A stretch of 46,574 nt of DNA from an uncultured Caulobacterales bacterium. Lineage in GTDB: Bacteria > Pseudomonadota > Alphaproteobacteria > Caulobacterales > Caulobacteraceae. This document shows, piece by piece, positions 28,836 to 37,355 of this stretch (within the stretch, counting starts at the first letter, position 1; every line of letters begins with the position of its first letter). The notes under the pieces are model-generated. The model made no database searches. It saw nothing but the letters and a program-made list of their open reading frames with translations, and was not told where the DNA came from. The position numbers were made by a program, and so were the translations under genes. The stretch lies in contig CAIOYC010000010.1 in the NCBI GenBank assembly GCA_903862425.1, forward strand, positions 1 through 46,574, read 5' to 3'.

Positions 28836-28979
28836 ATGAAGCTCGCTATCGCCACCCTTCTCGCCGTCGTGTCGCTGACGGCCGTCGCCCCAGCCGCCAA
28901 CGCCATGCCGCACCGCCGGCACGTCAAGGTCTGCAGCATGATGCACCATCACCGCAGCTGCCATTACGTTTGGCGCTAA
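28836..28979 (+). CDS. Tiny secreted His/Cys-rich peptide
   Basis: 47 residues. Residues 1-23 are a clear Sec signal peptide (MKLAIATLLAVVSLTAVAPA...ANA). The mature peptide is only about 24 residues (MPHRRHVKVCSMMHHHRSCHYVWR), with six His, two Cys and several Arg. AGGAGA lies 7 bases before the ATG, and a strong terminator follows, so this is a real single-gene unit. The His/Cys content suggests metal binding in the periplasm; this is inference. Confidence 0.7.
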   Translation: MKLAIATLLAVVSLTAVAPAANAMPHRRHVKVCSMMHHHRSCHYVWR

Positions 28980-28987
28980 GGTAACGA

Positions 28988-29015
28988 GGGCGTCGGTCAC
29001 GACCGGCGCCCTTTT
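28988..29015 (+). terminator. Intrinsic (rho-independent) terminator
   Basis: GGGCGTCGGT and ACCGGCGCCC form a 10-base-pair stem with one wobble pair and loop CACG, followed by TTTT. It ends transcription of the small peptide gene 8 bases after its stop. It also lies just after the anmK stop on the other strand. Confidence 0.8.
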
Positions 29016-29018
29016 CCG

Positions 29019-30125
29019 TCAGGGCTGGGCCACAACGCCGCCGCCGAGGGGCGCGCCTACCCCCGTGGTGCCGGGAAAGCTGATGGGCAGGCCTTTCAAG
29101 GTGCGCGCGGCAAGATAGGCGAAGGCCTCCGCCTCGATAGCGTCGCCGCGCCAGCCCGCCTGCTCGGCGGTGATCATGGGGCGGCGGGTGCGCAGGCCGA
29201 GTTCGCCCAGCAAGGTACGGTTCTTGCGCCCGCCCCCACAGACGATCACCGCCTGTGTGGCGACGCCGATCTGACGCAGGCCCAGCGCCACGGTCTCGGC
29301 GGTGAAGGCGGTAAGCGTGGCGGCCCCATCCGCAGCCGAGAGCCCCAGCAAGGGATCGAGGCTGAAATCATACCGATCCAGCGACTTGGGTCCCTGCTGG
29401 CTGAAGTAGGGGTGCCCAAGCAGTGCGCTCAACACAGTGCGATCCACCCGCCCCGCCGCCGCCAGCGCCCCTTCGGCGTCAAAACGGCCGAGGTCATGGC
29501 GCTCCACCCACTGGTCGATCAGGCCGTTGCCGGGCCCGGTATCGAAGGCCAGCACCCGGCTATCGCGGTCGATCACGGTGATGTTGGCTACGCCGCCGAG
29601 GTTCAAGACCGCCAGGGGCGGGTTCAGGCCCGAGGCCTCCGCACGGGCCACGTGGTAGATCGGAGCCAGGGGCGCTCCCTGCCCGCCCGCCGCCACATCG
29701 GCGGTGCGAAAGTCGAAGGCCACGGGGCGGCCCGTCAACCGCGCCAGAAGCTGTCCGTCGCCCAGTTGGCGCGTACGTCCCGCCACACCGTCCTTCGGCG
29801 CCTTGTGCATCACCGTCTGGCCATGAAAGCCGATCAGGTCGATGTCGGCCCAGCCCAGGCCGTGCGCGTCGAGAAAAGCGCTCGCCGCCGCGTGGTGGGC
29901 CATGGCGATCTCTTCGGACAGGTGATGGAACAGGTTGGGCTCGGGTTCGCCGCGTTTCCAGCCGCGCCCGGCGACGATGGCTTCCAACGCCAACGCGCGC
30001 AGGGCCTCCGGCATCTGGGCTTCTCCCGCTGCGCCGAAGCCGGTGATGGTCTCTCCGTCCGTCTCCAGAATCGCCATGTCGATGGCGTCGAGCGAGGTGC
30101 CGGTCATGAAGCCGAGGATGCGCAT
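29019..30125 (-). CDS. anmK: Anhydro-N-acetylmuramic acid kinase
   Basis: 368 residues. AnmK opens and phosphorylates 1,6-anhydroMurNAc, recycling the products of lytic transglycosylases. Seen are MTGTSLDAIDMAI (phosphate loop), FHGQTVMHKAP, NLGGVANITV and DTGPGNGLIDQWV, and CGGGRKN late in the protein. The length is normal. It is 58 bases downstream of coq4 on the same strand and may share its transcript. Confidence 0.95.
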   Translation of the reverse strand: MRILGFMTGTSLDAIDMAILETDGETITGFGAAGEAQMPEALRALALEAIVAGRGWKRGEPEPNLFHHLSEEIAMAHHAAASAFLDAHGLGWADIDLIGFHGQTVMHKAPKDGVAGRTRQLGDGQLLARLTGRPVAFDFRTADVAAGGQGAPLAPIYHVARAEASGLNPPLAVLNLGGVANITVIDRDSRVLAFDTGPGNGLIDQWVERHDLGRFDAEGALAAAGRVDRTVLSALLGHPYFSQQGPKSLDRYDFSLDPLLGLSAADGAATLTAFTAETVALGLRQIGVATQAVIVCGGGRKNRTLLGELGLRTRRPMITAEQAGWRGDAIEAEAFAYLAARTLKGLPISFPGTTGVGAPLGGGVVAQP

Positions 30126-30183
30126 TCCGGCTTCCTACAGGGCGTGCGTCCGGCGCGAAAGCCGCCGCCCGTGGGCGTGGCTG

Positions 30184-31002
30184 TCAGCCGGCCATGGCCA
30201 TGGGACCCAGAGTGCCGTTGCGACGCTCCGCCGGCACGGCGAGATAGGCGGCGGGCGGCGCGGACAACCCGAGCCTCGCGCGCGCGGCCTCCAGCGGCAT
30301 ATGCAGGATGACCTCGAAGTCCTCGCCCGGCAGCCAGGCGGCGGCCTTGCCGCGCGCATAAGCCTCGCGGATCGCCTTCACCGCCCCCTTGCCGCCGGGC
30401 ATGCGCAGCGCTCGGAGCGCGCCGCCGACGGCGATCACGGCCCAGCCGAGAGACTTGGTCTGGGCATAGGAGAAGGACACCAGCGAAAGTTCGCCCAGCG
30501 CATCGCGGCCATAGCCGGTGAGGATGTGCCACAGATCATGCGTGTCGCGGATGCGGCGGCCGAACCAGGCGATCGGATGGTCGAGGTCGATCTGAGCGCC
30601 GCGGTTACGGGCGGCCTTTCGGCTCTCCTCCGCCAGACCTTCGGCGGATAGGTTCTCCGAGCGCATGAACTCGCGATAGACGGCGCCGACCGTTCCCGGA
30701 GCGAAACTGTCGAGATAGACCGGGTCATTGAGCAGGGTGTTGAGCTCGACGCGGTTATAGGCAAGGCGTCCGCCCTCCACCGTCGACATCAGGCGCAGAT
30801 AGCCGTTGAGGGTCGAGCGACCGTTCATCGACTGCATGATTTCGAACACCTGCTGTGTATCCTCCTTGTCCTGCACCAGACGGCCGAAGGCGCGGATGGC
30901 GCGCAGCGGCTGCACCTTCTGGCGCGGCAGACGGGTGAACGCCGGACGGGCGGACGTTTGGGCGGTAGCGGTGTAGGAGGATTGCAGAGCGGCGTCGGTC
31001 AT
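30184..31002 (-). CDS. coq4: Ubiquinone biosynthesis protein Coq4
   Basis: 272 residues. The Coq4 zinc/ligand motif HDLWHILTGYGRDALGE (HDxxH-x11-E) is intact. Coq4 takes part in ring C1 decarboxylation/hydroxylation and complex assembly of ubiquinone synthesis in mitochondria, and alphaproteobacteria carry it too. ATG 31002 (MTDAALQ) with AGAGG upstream is chosen; ATG 31017 is possible. Confidence 0.9.
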   Translation of the reverse strand: MTDAALQSSYTATAQTSARPAFTRLPRQKVQPLRAIRAFGRLVQDKEDTQQVFEIMQSMNGRSTLNGYLRLMSTVEGGRLAYNRVELNTLLNDPVYLDSFAPGTVGAVYREFMRSENLSAEGLAEESRKAARNRGAQIDLDHPIAWFGRRIRDTHDLWHILTGYGRDALGELSLVSFSYAQTKSLGWAVIAVGGALRALRMPGGKGAVKAIREAYARGKAAAWLPGEDFEVILHMPLEAARARLGLSAPPAAYLAVPAERRNGTLGPMAMAG

Positions 31003-31098
31003 GGTGGCCTCTGGCATGCGTCGCCGTGAATATGACGCATGCGTCACTTTTTTGCAAGGGCCATCGTGACGCCGGCGTCACGAATCCGAGGAGCCAGC

Positions 31099-31305
31099 AT
31101 GGCGGGACTGATCAAACGGTCGGTGAACCTCTCCGGTCACGCCACCTCCCTGGCGCTGGAGCCGGAATTCTGGGCGGTGTTGGACCAGATGGCGGAGGGC
31201 CGGAGCCTGGCGAGCCTTATCGGCGAAATCGATGCAGGCCGCGCCGACCGCCCCCTCGCCTCCGCCTGCAGGATAGCGGCGCTGAACTTCGTGGCGGCGC
31301 GCTAA
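31099..31305 (+). CDS. Ribbon-helix-helix domain protein
   Basis: 68 residues, essentially one RHH_4-type domain: IKRSVNLSGHATSLALEPEFWAVLDQMA...SLASLIGEID. Such proteins are common in alphaproteobacteria and are likely small DNA-binding regulators; targets unknown. GGAG lies 5 bases before ATG 31099. The stop overlaps that of the convergent protease gene by four bases. It is divergent from coq4. Confidence 0.85.
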   Translation: MAGLIKRSVNLSGHATSLALEPEFWAVLDQMAEGRSLASLIGEIDAGRADRPLASACRIAALNFVAAR

Positions 31306-32570
31306 ATCCGCTCCTCGAGAGTGACGCCCACCATGGTCGGCTTGCCGCCATTATCGATCTGAATGCCCAGTCTCGATCCGGCCTTTCCCTGCAACGCCCA
31401 GAGCAGGCCGAAATATGGGCTGGCGCCGGCGGGTGTCTCACCCCCCGCCCAGCCGGTGACCACATCGCCCTTACGCAGGCCCGATTTCCAAGCGGGTCCA
31501 TCTTCATCCACCGCGGTGATCTGAATGGTCTTGTCGATCCGCTCGATGGACATTCCGGCGCGATCATAGCGCCACACGTCATCGAAGGCCTTGCTGGGGC
31601 GGAAAGCCGCTATGCGCCGGCTCGGGTCGTTGATGAAGTTCAACCGCCGCAGGGTCTCCACCCCGATCACGCCGTCCGCCAAACGGTAGGCATCGCCGCT
31701 GCTTTTCGGATCGGCCAACTGGATGATGGGTCTGTCAAAGGCGAAACGACCAAGGGACAACCGCTCGGGCCTGACGATCCGAGCGTCTACATCTCGATTG
31801 AGGCCCCGGTTCACCGTGGGGACGGATTTCGAGTAATGGCCCCACAGATTCTGCAGCCGCACATAGGAGGGAAAGACGAGCAACCCCTCCGCCTCGCCGC
31901 TATCGATCATCAGCCGAATGGGTTGACCATCGAGCTTGCCCTCAATGATCGGCTGACGGGTCATCAAGGTGCGCCGAAGGTGAGTGGCGTCGTGATCGCC
32001 CGCGCCCCCTTCGTCGCCCGGGACGCCGGTCCTTCGATAATCGCCGCTCCAGCCTCGAGCGTTGATCAGGTCGAAGGACTGGAAATCGTCGGGAATGCTA
32101 CGCAGGTTCCGCTCGACGATCATTGTCTTGGTGTCGAAGTCCAGCGTCGTGGCCAGCGTCTCCGACAAGGGCATCAGTCCGACGGTGATGTCATTGCGAT
32201 CCTGGCGCAGCCCGACGACGGTGACGTTGTAATCGGCGATCTTGTTGGCGATCGCGATATGGGCCAACCGGTAGACCGGCTGCTCCGTAAGGCCAGCCGC
32301 CGTGTGGATCTTGAAGAGCTCGCCCGTAGGCGCAAGGCTCGCCTTGGCCGCTACATCGGGATCGACCATGTACCAGACGCCGCCGGTATCGATCAGGAAG
32401 GGATAGGGACCATGTTCGTCCAGCGTCACCCCCGTCCAGATATGGTTGCGTGTGACGGCGAACGGCACTTCGGCGCGCTCCAAGCCCGCCGAAGCGCCGA
32501 AGGGGAGACCGAGCGCGCCGAAGCCCGCCGCGGCGCCCAACCCCAACTGCCTGCGCGATACGCCCGCCAT
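31302..32570 (-). CDS. Exported retropepsin-like aspartyl protease with PDZ domain
   Basis: 422 residues. A Tat-type signal starts the protein (VSRRQLGLGAAAGFGALGLP). Two aspartyl protease half-domains follow: the first has LIDTGG (Asp61), the second MIDSGE (Asp223), so both catalytic aspartates are in one chain as in pepsins, although each half resembles a single retropepsin unit. A PDZ-like domain ends the protein (WKSGLRKGDVVTGWAGG). It should act in the periplasm; substrate unknown. ATG 32570 is preferred over GTG 32573. Confidence 0.78.
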   Translation of the reverse strand: MAGVSRRQLGLGAAAGFGALGLPFGASAGLERAEVPFAVTRNHIWTGVTLDEHGPYPFLIDTGGVWYMVDPDVAAKASLAPTGELFKIHTAAGLTEQPVYRLAHIAIANKIADYNVTVVGLRQDRNDITVGLMPLSETLATTLDFDTKTMIVERNLRSIPDDFQSFDLINARGWSGDYRRTGVPGDEGGAGDHDATHLRRTLMTRQPIIEGKLDGQPIRLMIDSGEAEGLLVFPSYVRLQNLWGHYSKSVPTVNRGLNRDVDARIVRPERLSLGRFAFDRPIIQLADPKSSGDAYRLADGVIGVETLRRLNFINDPSRRIAAFRPSKAFDDVWRYDRAGMSIERIDKTIQITAVDEDGPAWKSGLRKGDVVTGWAGGETPAGASPYFGLLWALQGKAGSRLGIQIDNGGKPTMVGVTLEERI

Positions 32571-32607
32571 CACCGTCGCTCCGTGCGCGATTCGCGCTCG
32601 CTTAGGT

Positions 32608-34251
32608 TCATTCCGCCGCGACGGCTTCAGGCCAACGGTAGCCTTCGTACTTGGCGCGGATGTGCTTCTTGTCGATCTTTCCCGTGGCGCCGAGGGGGAC
32701 GCTGTCGAACGCTACATCGTTGGGCATCCACCACTTGGCGATCTTGCCGTCGAGGAAGTGCAGCAACTCTTCTTTAGTGGCGCTCTCGCCGGGCTTCATC
32801 TGCACGATCAGCAGCGGGCGCTCGTCCCATTTGGGATGCTGCAGCCCGACCACGGCGGCGAGGGCCACCTTGGGATGGCCGGCGGCGATGTTCTCGATCT
32901 CGATGGAGGATATCCACTCGCCGCCCGACTTGATCACGTCCTTGGAGCGGTCGGTGATCTGCATGTAGCCGAGCTCGTCCAGGGTCGCGACATCGCCGGT
33001 ATCGAAGAAGCCGTCGGCATCGAGGATCTCGCCGCCATCGCCGCGGAAATACGCCTTGGCCACAGAATGCCCCGCCACCTTCAGCCGTCCGAATTTCTCG
33101 CCGTCGTGCGCGAGCAGCTTGCCCTCATCGTCGGTGAGTTTCATGTCGACGCCGAGCGGGACACGGCCCTGCTTCAGTCGGTAGGGGATCTGGTCGTCAT
33201 ACGGCAGGGCGGCCACGGTGGCGCAGGGTACGCCCACCGAGCCCACGGGCGACATCTCGGTCATGCCCCACAGATGCAGAACTTCTACGTCATACTCGTC
33301 GTTGAAGCGGCGGATGATCGCCTCGGGACAGGCCGAGCCGCCGATCAGCACTTTCTTCAAGTACGGTAGCCTGGCCCCAGTCTTTTCAAGGTGCTGTAGC
33401 AGCATCTGGAACACGGTCGGCACGGCGGCGGAGACACTGACCTGCTCGGTCTCGAGCAATTCGAGAATCGACGCGCCGTCCATCTGGTTGCCGGGCATCA
33501 CCAGCTTGGCGCCCACGGCGGGTCCGGAAAAGGCCAGACCCCAGGCGTTGGCGTGGAACATGGGCACCACCATCAGCACGTTGTCGGCGCTCGACAGACC
33601 CTGCACATCCGCCTGAAGGCTCATCAGGGTGTGCAGGTAGTTGGAGCGGTGAGAATAGAGCACGCCCTTGGGATTGCCGGTGGTGCCGGAGGTGTAGCAG
33701 AGCCCCGCGGCGGTGTTCTCCGGGAAGTCGCCCCACGCGCACTCGGCCGATTGGTCGGCGATCCAGCGCTCATAGGCGACGCCAGGCAGGTCATTCGGCT
33801 TATGCCCGTCATCGCTCAGCCAGACCACCTTCTCGATGGTCGGGCACTGGCCGAGAATGCCCTCGACGATGGACGCGGCGCAGATGTCGGCAAGCAGGAT
33901 GCGATCCGCAGCGTGGTTGATGATGTAGACCAACTGCTCGGCGAACAGGCGCGGGTTCAGGGTGTGGCATACCGCGCCGATACCCATCACCCCGTACCAG
34001 GCCTCGATATGGCGCGCGGTGTTGAAGGCCAGGGTCGCGACCCGATCGCCGGGGCGGATACCGTGCGCCAGCAAGGCGTTCGACAGCTTCTTGGCTCGCT
34101 CATGGATCGCGCCATAGGTGGTGCGCACGATCGGCCCTTCGATGGAGCGACTGACCACTTCACGATGCGGATGCCAGCGGGCGCCGTGGTCGAGGATCTT
34201 GTCCACGGTCAGCGGCCAATCCTGCATCAGTCCCGGCATCAAGCCTGCCAT
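32608..34251 (-). CDS. Fatty acyl-CoA ligase (long/medium-chain, AlkK-like)
   Basis: 547 residues, ANL superfamily. The AMP-binding loop is CYTSGTTGNPKG (about 182-193), then VVPMFHANAWG, GGSACPE, LWGMTEMSPVG and the hinge FDTGDVATLDELGYMQITDRSKDVIKSGGEWIS. The C-terminal lysine for adenylation is in GATGKIDKKHIR. It activates fatty acids with ATP and CoA; chain length cannot be told. It may supply acyl-CoA to the enoyl-CoA hydratases in the window. Confidence 0.92.
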   Translation of the reverse strand: MAGLMPGLMQDWPLTVDKILDHGARWHPHREVVSRSIEGPIVRTTYGAIHERAKKLSNALLAHGIRPGDRVATLAFNTARHIEAWYGVMGIGAVCHTLNPRLFAEQLVYIINHAADRILLADICAASIVEGILGQCPTIEKVVWLSDDGHKPNDLPGVAYERWIADQSAECAWGDFPENTAAGLCYTSGTTGNPKGVLYSHRSNYLHTLMSLQADVQGLSSADNVLMVVPMFHANAWGLAFSGPAVGAKLVMPGNQMDGASILELLETEQVSVSAAVPTVFQMLLQHLEKTGARLPYLKKVLIGGSACPEAIIRRFNDEYDVEVLHLWGMTEMSPVGSVGVPCATVAALPYDDQIPYRLKQGRVPLGVDMKLTDDEGKLLAHDGEKFGRLKVAGHSVAKAYFRGDGGEILDADGFFDTGDVATLDELGYMQITDRSKDVIKSGGEWISSIEIENIAAGHPKVALAAVVGLQHPKWDERPLLIVQMKPGESATKEELLHFLDGKIAKWWMPNDVAFDSVPLGATGKIDKKHIRAKYEGYRWPEAVAAE

Positions 34252-34332
34252 GCGTCTTCTCCCGATGAGCTTTTGACCATAAGCCTAGTCCCAGCAGGGC
34301 GCGTGGGCAACGCGGCGTAACGGCGGAATGGA

Positions 34333-34977
34333 ATGACGATCCTCGTAGCGATCACAGGCGGATCCGGTTCGGGCAAGAGCACCCTTGCGGAGGGCCTGGC
34401 CGCCGCGCTCCCTCCCGGCGTGGCGAGCATGATCTCAGAGGACTGGTATTATCGCGACTGCTCGCTGTTCCCCAATTTCGACCCGGCGACCTTCGACTTC
34501 GACGATATCATCATCCGCGACCACGACCTTCTGGTGCAGCACCTGACGCTGCTGAAGGTTGGCGCGGCGGTGGAGGCGCCGGTCTACGACTTCGCCACCC
34601 ACTCGCGAAAGCCCGGCGCCACGCGGCGGGTGGAGCCGGCGCAGGTGCTGATCGCGGAGGGAACGCACATCCTCTGTACCGAGGGGGTGGCGGAACTCTT
34701 CGACTTGCGCATCTACCTGGATACCCCCGACGACGTGCGCTTCATCCGCCGCCTCTTGCGCGACCAGGAGCATCGCGGCCGCACTGCGCGTTCGGTGATC
34801 GACCAATATCTGGGCACTGTCCGCCCGGCCCACTTTCGCCTCACCCACCTGTCGCAGGATCGCGCCGACCTCATCGTGCGCGACCCCTCCACCACGGTGG
34901 ATCACCCGGATATGGAGGCGGTGGCGGCCCTGGTGCGGCCGCTGCTCAAGCATCCGGCGTTCGCCGCCTTTCAGTAG
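34333..34977 (+). CDS. udk: Uridine kinase
   Basis: 214 residues. P-loop GGSGSGKST at 9-17, SEDWYYRD (uridine-binding region), DFDDIIIRDHDLLVQHL, PVYDFATHSR and EGTHILCTEG are as in Udk, which phosphorylates uridine and cytidine in nucleotide salvage. RVEPAQVLIAEG matches the second nucleotide motif. A purine-rich GGAATGGA precedes the ATG. It is the only plus-strand gene among minus-strand neighbours. Confidence 0.88.
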   Translation: MTILVAITGGSGSGKSTLAEGLAAALPPGVASMISEDWYYRDCSLFPNFDPATFDFDDIIIRDHDLLVQHLTLLKVGAAVEAPVYDFATHSRKPGATRRVEPAQVLIAEGTHILCTEGVAELFDLRIYLDTPDDVRFIRRLLRDQEHRGRTARSVIDQYLGTVRPAHFRLTHLSQDRADLIVRDPSTTVDHPDMEAVAALVRPLLKHPAFAAFQ

Positions 34978-34978
34978 C

Positions 34979-35230
34979 TCAACGGCCGTTCCAGATCGTC
35001 CAGCCAAAATAGATGAGGCCAAGGCCGGCGAAGAACGGAACACCGCCGACCATCGCCACGAGCGACAGCACGCCGAGTAAGCCCGCGAGTCCCATGGAGC
35101 CTTGCGTGCTGCTCGCGACCATGGCGAGCAGGAAGGCCGCCGAGCATAGACCGCTCAGAAGCGCCAGCAGCGCGCCCGCGGCCATGATCGCGGCGGCGAC
35201 AAATCGTTTGAGTGGACTGGGCTCGGCCAT
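34979..35230 (-). CDS. Small membrane protein, last gene of the radical SAM/Lgt-like cluster
   Basis: 83 residues with two hydrophobic segments, about 10-36 and 48-78. Unknown family. The ATG at 35230 overlaps the stop of the radical SAM gene (TGATG), so it is translationally coupled and probably works with it. The frame is open much further upstream, but that part is a shadow of the radical SAM gene. Confidence 0.7.
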   Translation of the reverse strand: MAEPSPLKRFVAAAIMAAGALLALLSGLCSAAFLLAMVASSTQGSMGLAGLLGVLSLVAMVGGVPFFAGLGLIYFGWTIWNGR

Positions 35231-36669
35231 CAGATCTTCCCCTGCCCTCTCGCCAACGCGGCCGCGCCCTCTGCGCCAGGACGATAGAAAGTATTGTAAG
35301 TGTCGAACGGGATGATCCGCCCGTCCGGCTCCACGAAGTGGACGCAGGAGCGCTTCACCGTGCCGAGGTCGAAGTTGTAGCGGTCGAGGAACTGGGAGAT
35401 CACCACCCGGAAGGTATGCTCGTAACCCAGATCCTGCGGCACGGCCGCCTCCGGCAGGCAGCACAGCAGGGCCGACAGCTTGTCGGAGGTGTCCGTCTGG
35501 GCCGTGGAAAGCGACAACAGGTCGAACACCCGCTTCTGCAGTTCGGGATAGGCTTCGAAGGTCACAGTATTGGGCGCGGCGGCCACGAACAATTCACGTG
35601 GCAGCATGGCGGTGACCGGCGAGACCTCGGTCCCGTTGCGCAGCCCGTAGCCGATGCAGATCTGGTCCGGGTTGCAGGGCAAGGGAATCATGTCCTCCAG
35701 CGCGAACACCCCGGCCTCGGCCACGCGGCGGCGGATTTCGGTGAGAACGATGCGATGGTCCTTGGCGTCGAACGCGTCGTTGCGGCCCGCGTCCTGGATC
35801 GGCTGGAAGGTCACCCCGCGCACGCAGCGCCATTGCAGGGCGAACCGGATTATCTCGGCGATCTCGCCATCGTTGACGCCCTTCTTCAGGGTGACCACCA
35901 GGGTGGTCGAGATCTTGTTGCGCTCGAGAGCCTCCAGCGCCTGGGTGCGGACCTTGACGAGGTCGGCGCCGCGCAACTCCATGAGGGCGTCGCGCCTCAG
36001 GCTGTCGAACTGCAGATAGACCTCGAAGCGCGGCAGATAGGCGGCCAGCCGCTCGGCGAAACCGGCTTCGCGCGCGATCCGCAGGCCGTTGGTGTTGATC
36101 ATCAGATGCCGGATCGGCCGACGCTTGGCGGCGTCGAGTATCTCGAAAAAGCGCGGATGGATCGTCGGTTCGCCGCCGGAGATCTGCACCAGGTCCGGTT
36201 CGCCCTCCGAGGCGACCAGCACGTCCAGCATGCGCTCGATCTCGTCAAGCGGCCGGTGGGCCTCCTTGGCGACGGACGACGCGGCGAAACAGACCGGACA
36301 GGTCAGGTTGCAGGCCTCGTTGACCTCTATGATGGCGAGGCAGGAGTGCTGCTCGTGGTCCGGGCACAGACCGCAATCCCAAGGGCAGCCGTGGTCGGTA
36401 CGGGTCTGCGGGGCCAGCGGCCGGTCGCCGGGTTTCAGCCAGTCTTTCTGCGCCTTCCAATAGGATAGGTCGTCGCTGATCAGCGTCTTCTGCACCCCAT
36501 GCGCCTTGCAGCGCTTGAGATAAAAGACATCGTCGCCCTCGCTGATGATCTTGGCGGGGACGAGATCAAGGCACACCTCGCACAGGCTCGTCGTCTGACC
36601 CTGGAACAGATACGGCGCCGTTTTTCGAACGCTCTGTGAGCAGGTCGGCGCGGTAATAGAGCCATCCAT
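35230..36669 (-). CDS. Radical SAM protein with cysteine layout of tetraether lipid synthase (Tes)
   Basis: 479 residues. The SAM cluster motif is CNLTCPVC (Cys120, 124, 127), followed by SGGEPTIHPRFFEIL. Just before lies a second CX3CX2C, GCPWDCGLC (Cys95, 99, 102), and at the N terminus a rubredoxin-like CEVC...C (Cys30, 33, 54). More cysteines are found late (PCNPDQIC, LLCC, SCVHF). This order, including the stretch LAIIEVNEACNLTCPVCFA, is that of the MJ0619/Tes family, whose archaeal members join lipid tails carbon to carbon and hold several metal centres. Bacterial members have unknown roles. The ATG 36669 lies 104 bases inside the Lgt-like gene; no better start was seen. Confidence 0.75.
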   Translation of the reverse strand: MDGSITAPTCSQSVRKTAPYLFQGQTTSLCEVCLDLVPAKIISEGDDVFYLKRCKAHGVQKTLISDDLSYWKAQKDWLKPGDRPLAPQTRTDHGCPWDCGLCPDHEQHSCLAIIEVNEACNLTCPVCFAASSVAKEAHRPLDEIERMLDVLVASEGEPDLVQISGGEPTIHPRFFEILDAAKRRPIRHLMINTNGLRIAREAGFAERLAAYLPRFEVYLQFDSLRRDALMELRGADLVKVRTQALEALERNKISTTLVVTLKKGVNDGEIAEIIRFALQWRCVRGVTFQPIQDAGRNDAFDAKDHRIVLTEIRRRVAEAGVFALEDMIPLPCNPDQICIGYGLRNGTEVSPVTAMLPRELFVAAAPNTVTFEAYPELQKRVFDLLSLSTAQTDTSDKLSALLCCLPEAAVPQDLGYEHTFRVVISQFLDRYNFDLGTVKRSCVHFVEPDGRIIPFDTYNTFYRPGAEGAAALARGQGKI

Positions 36670-37345
36670 AGGCGATCAATCCCAGGCAGAGCAGATGGAA
36701 CAGGTTAAACGGCCCAACCAGCCGGGGATAGGGTTTGAAGAACTCCCAGGCAAAGCGCTGCACACCGTACCAGGCGCACATGACATAGAAACCGCGCCGC
36801 AGAGCCCAGGCCCGCCGTCGCTCCAGCCCGACGAGGTAGAGCGCCAGAAAGGCGAACATCGACAGGCTTTCGTAGAGTTGCACCGGGTGGCGCCCAATAC
36901 CGTCGCCCAGATCTACGGCCCAGGGCAGGCGGGTCGGCACGCCATAGGTGTCGTCGCTCAGCCCGGCGAAGAAGCAGCCCAGCCGTCCGATCACCACCCC
37001 GAGGGTGAAGGAGCCGACAAAGACGCCGCCCGTCGAGCCTGTCACGCCGCGCAGCCGCTTGTAGATCTCGACCCCGACGATGGCGCCGATCAGGGCGCCG
37101 GCCACGCTGTGCGAAAGAACCGGCGCGTGCTCGCGCAGGGTGTTCATCGATCCGGCCAGCCAGGCGCCAGGCGCTGCGCCCAGGACCAGGGCGACAAAAT
37201 ACCCAGGGCCTACCTTGCGGGCCACATGATCCGCAATTTCACGCAGTCGCCAGCGATAGAGCCGCACGCTCAACGCCGCCCCGCCTCCCCAGGCCAGCAG
37301 GTCGAAAACGATATGCGCCCACGGCGCGGTCGGGACGTGGATCAC
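36566..37345 (-). CDS. Divergent Lgt-like membrane enzyme (prolipoprotein diacylglyceryl transferase family)
   Basis: 259 residues with about seven hydrophobic segments. Lgt features kept: IGRLGCFFAG, which aligns with the Lgt signature GRIGNFING, keeping the Gly-Arg but replacing both Asn; then LPWAVDLGDGIGRHPVQLYESL, in which RHPxQLYE is highly conserved. The Lgt helix with its key His differs (SHSVAGALIGAIVGVEIY). The true lgt gene is presumably elsewhere, so this is a paralogue with perhaps a different acceptor. GTG start at 37345 has GAGG 7 bases before. Its 3' end overlaps the radical SAM gene by 104 bases. Confidence 0.78.
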   Translation of the reverse strand: MIHVPTAPWAHIVFDLLAWGGGAALSVRLYRWRLREIADHVARKVGPGYFVALVLGAAPGAWLAGSMNTLREHAPVLSHSVAGALIGAIVGVEIYKRLRGVTGSTGGVFVGSFTLGVVIGRLGCFFAGLSDDTYGVPTRLPWAVDLGDGIGRHPVQLYESLSMFAFLALYLVGLERRRAWALRRGFYVMCAWYGVQRFAWEFFKPYPRLVGPFNLFHLLCLGLIAYGWLYYRADLLTERSKNGAVSVPGSDDEPVRGVP

Positions 37346-37355
37346 ACGCGCGTCC

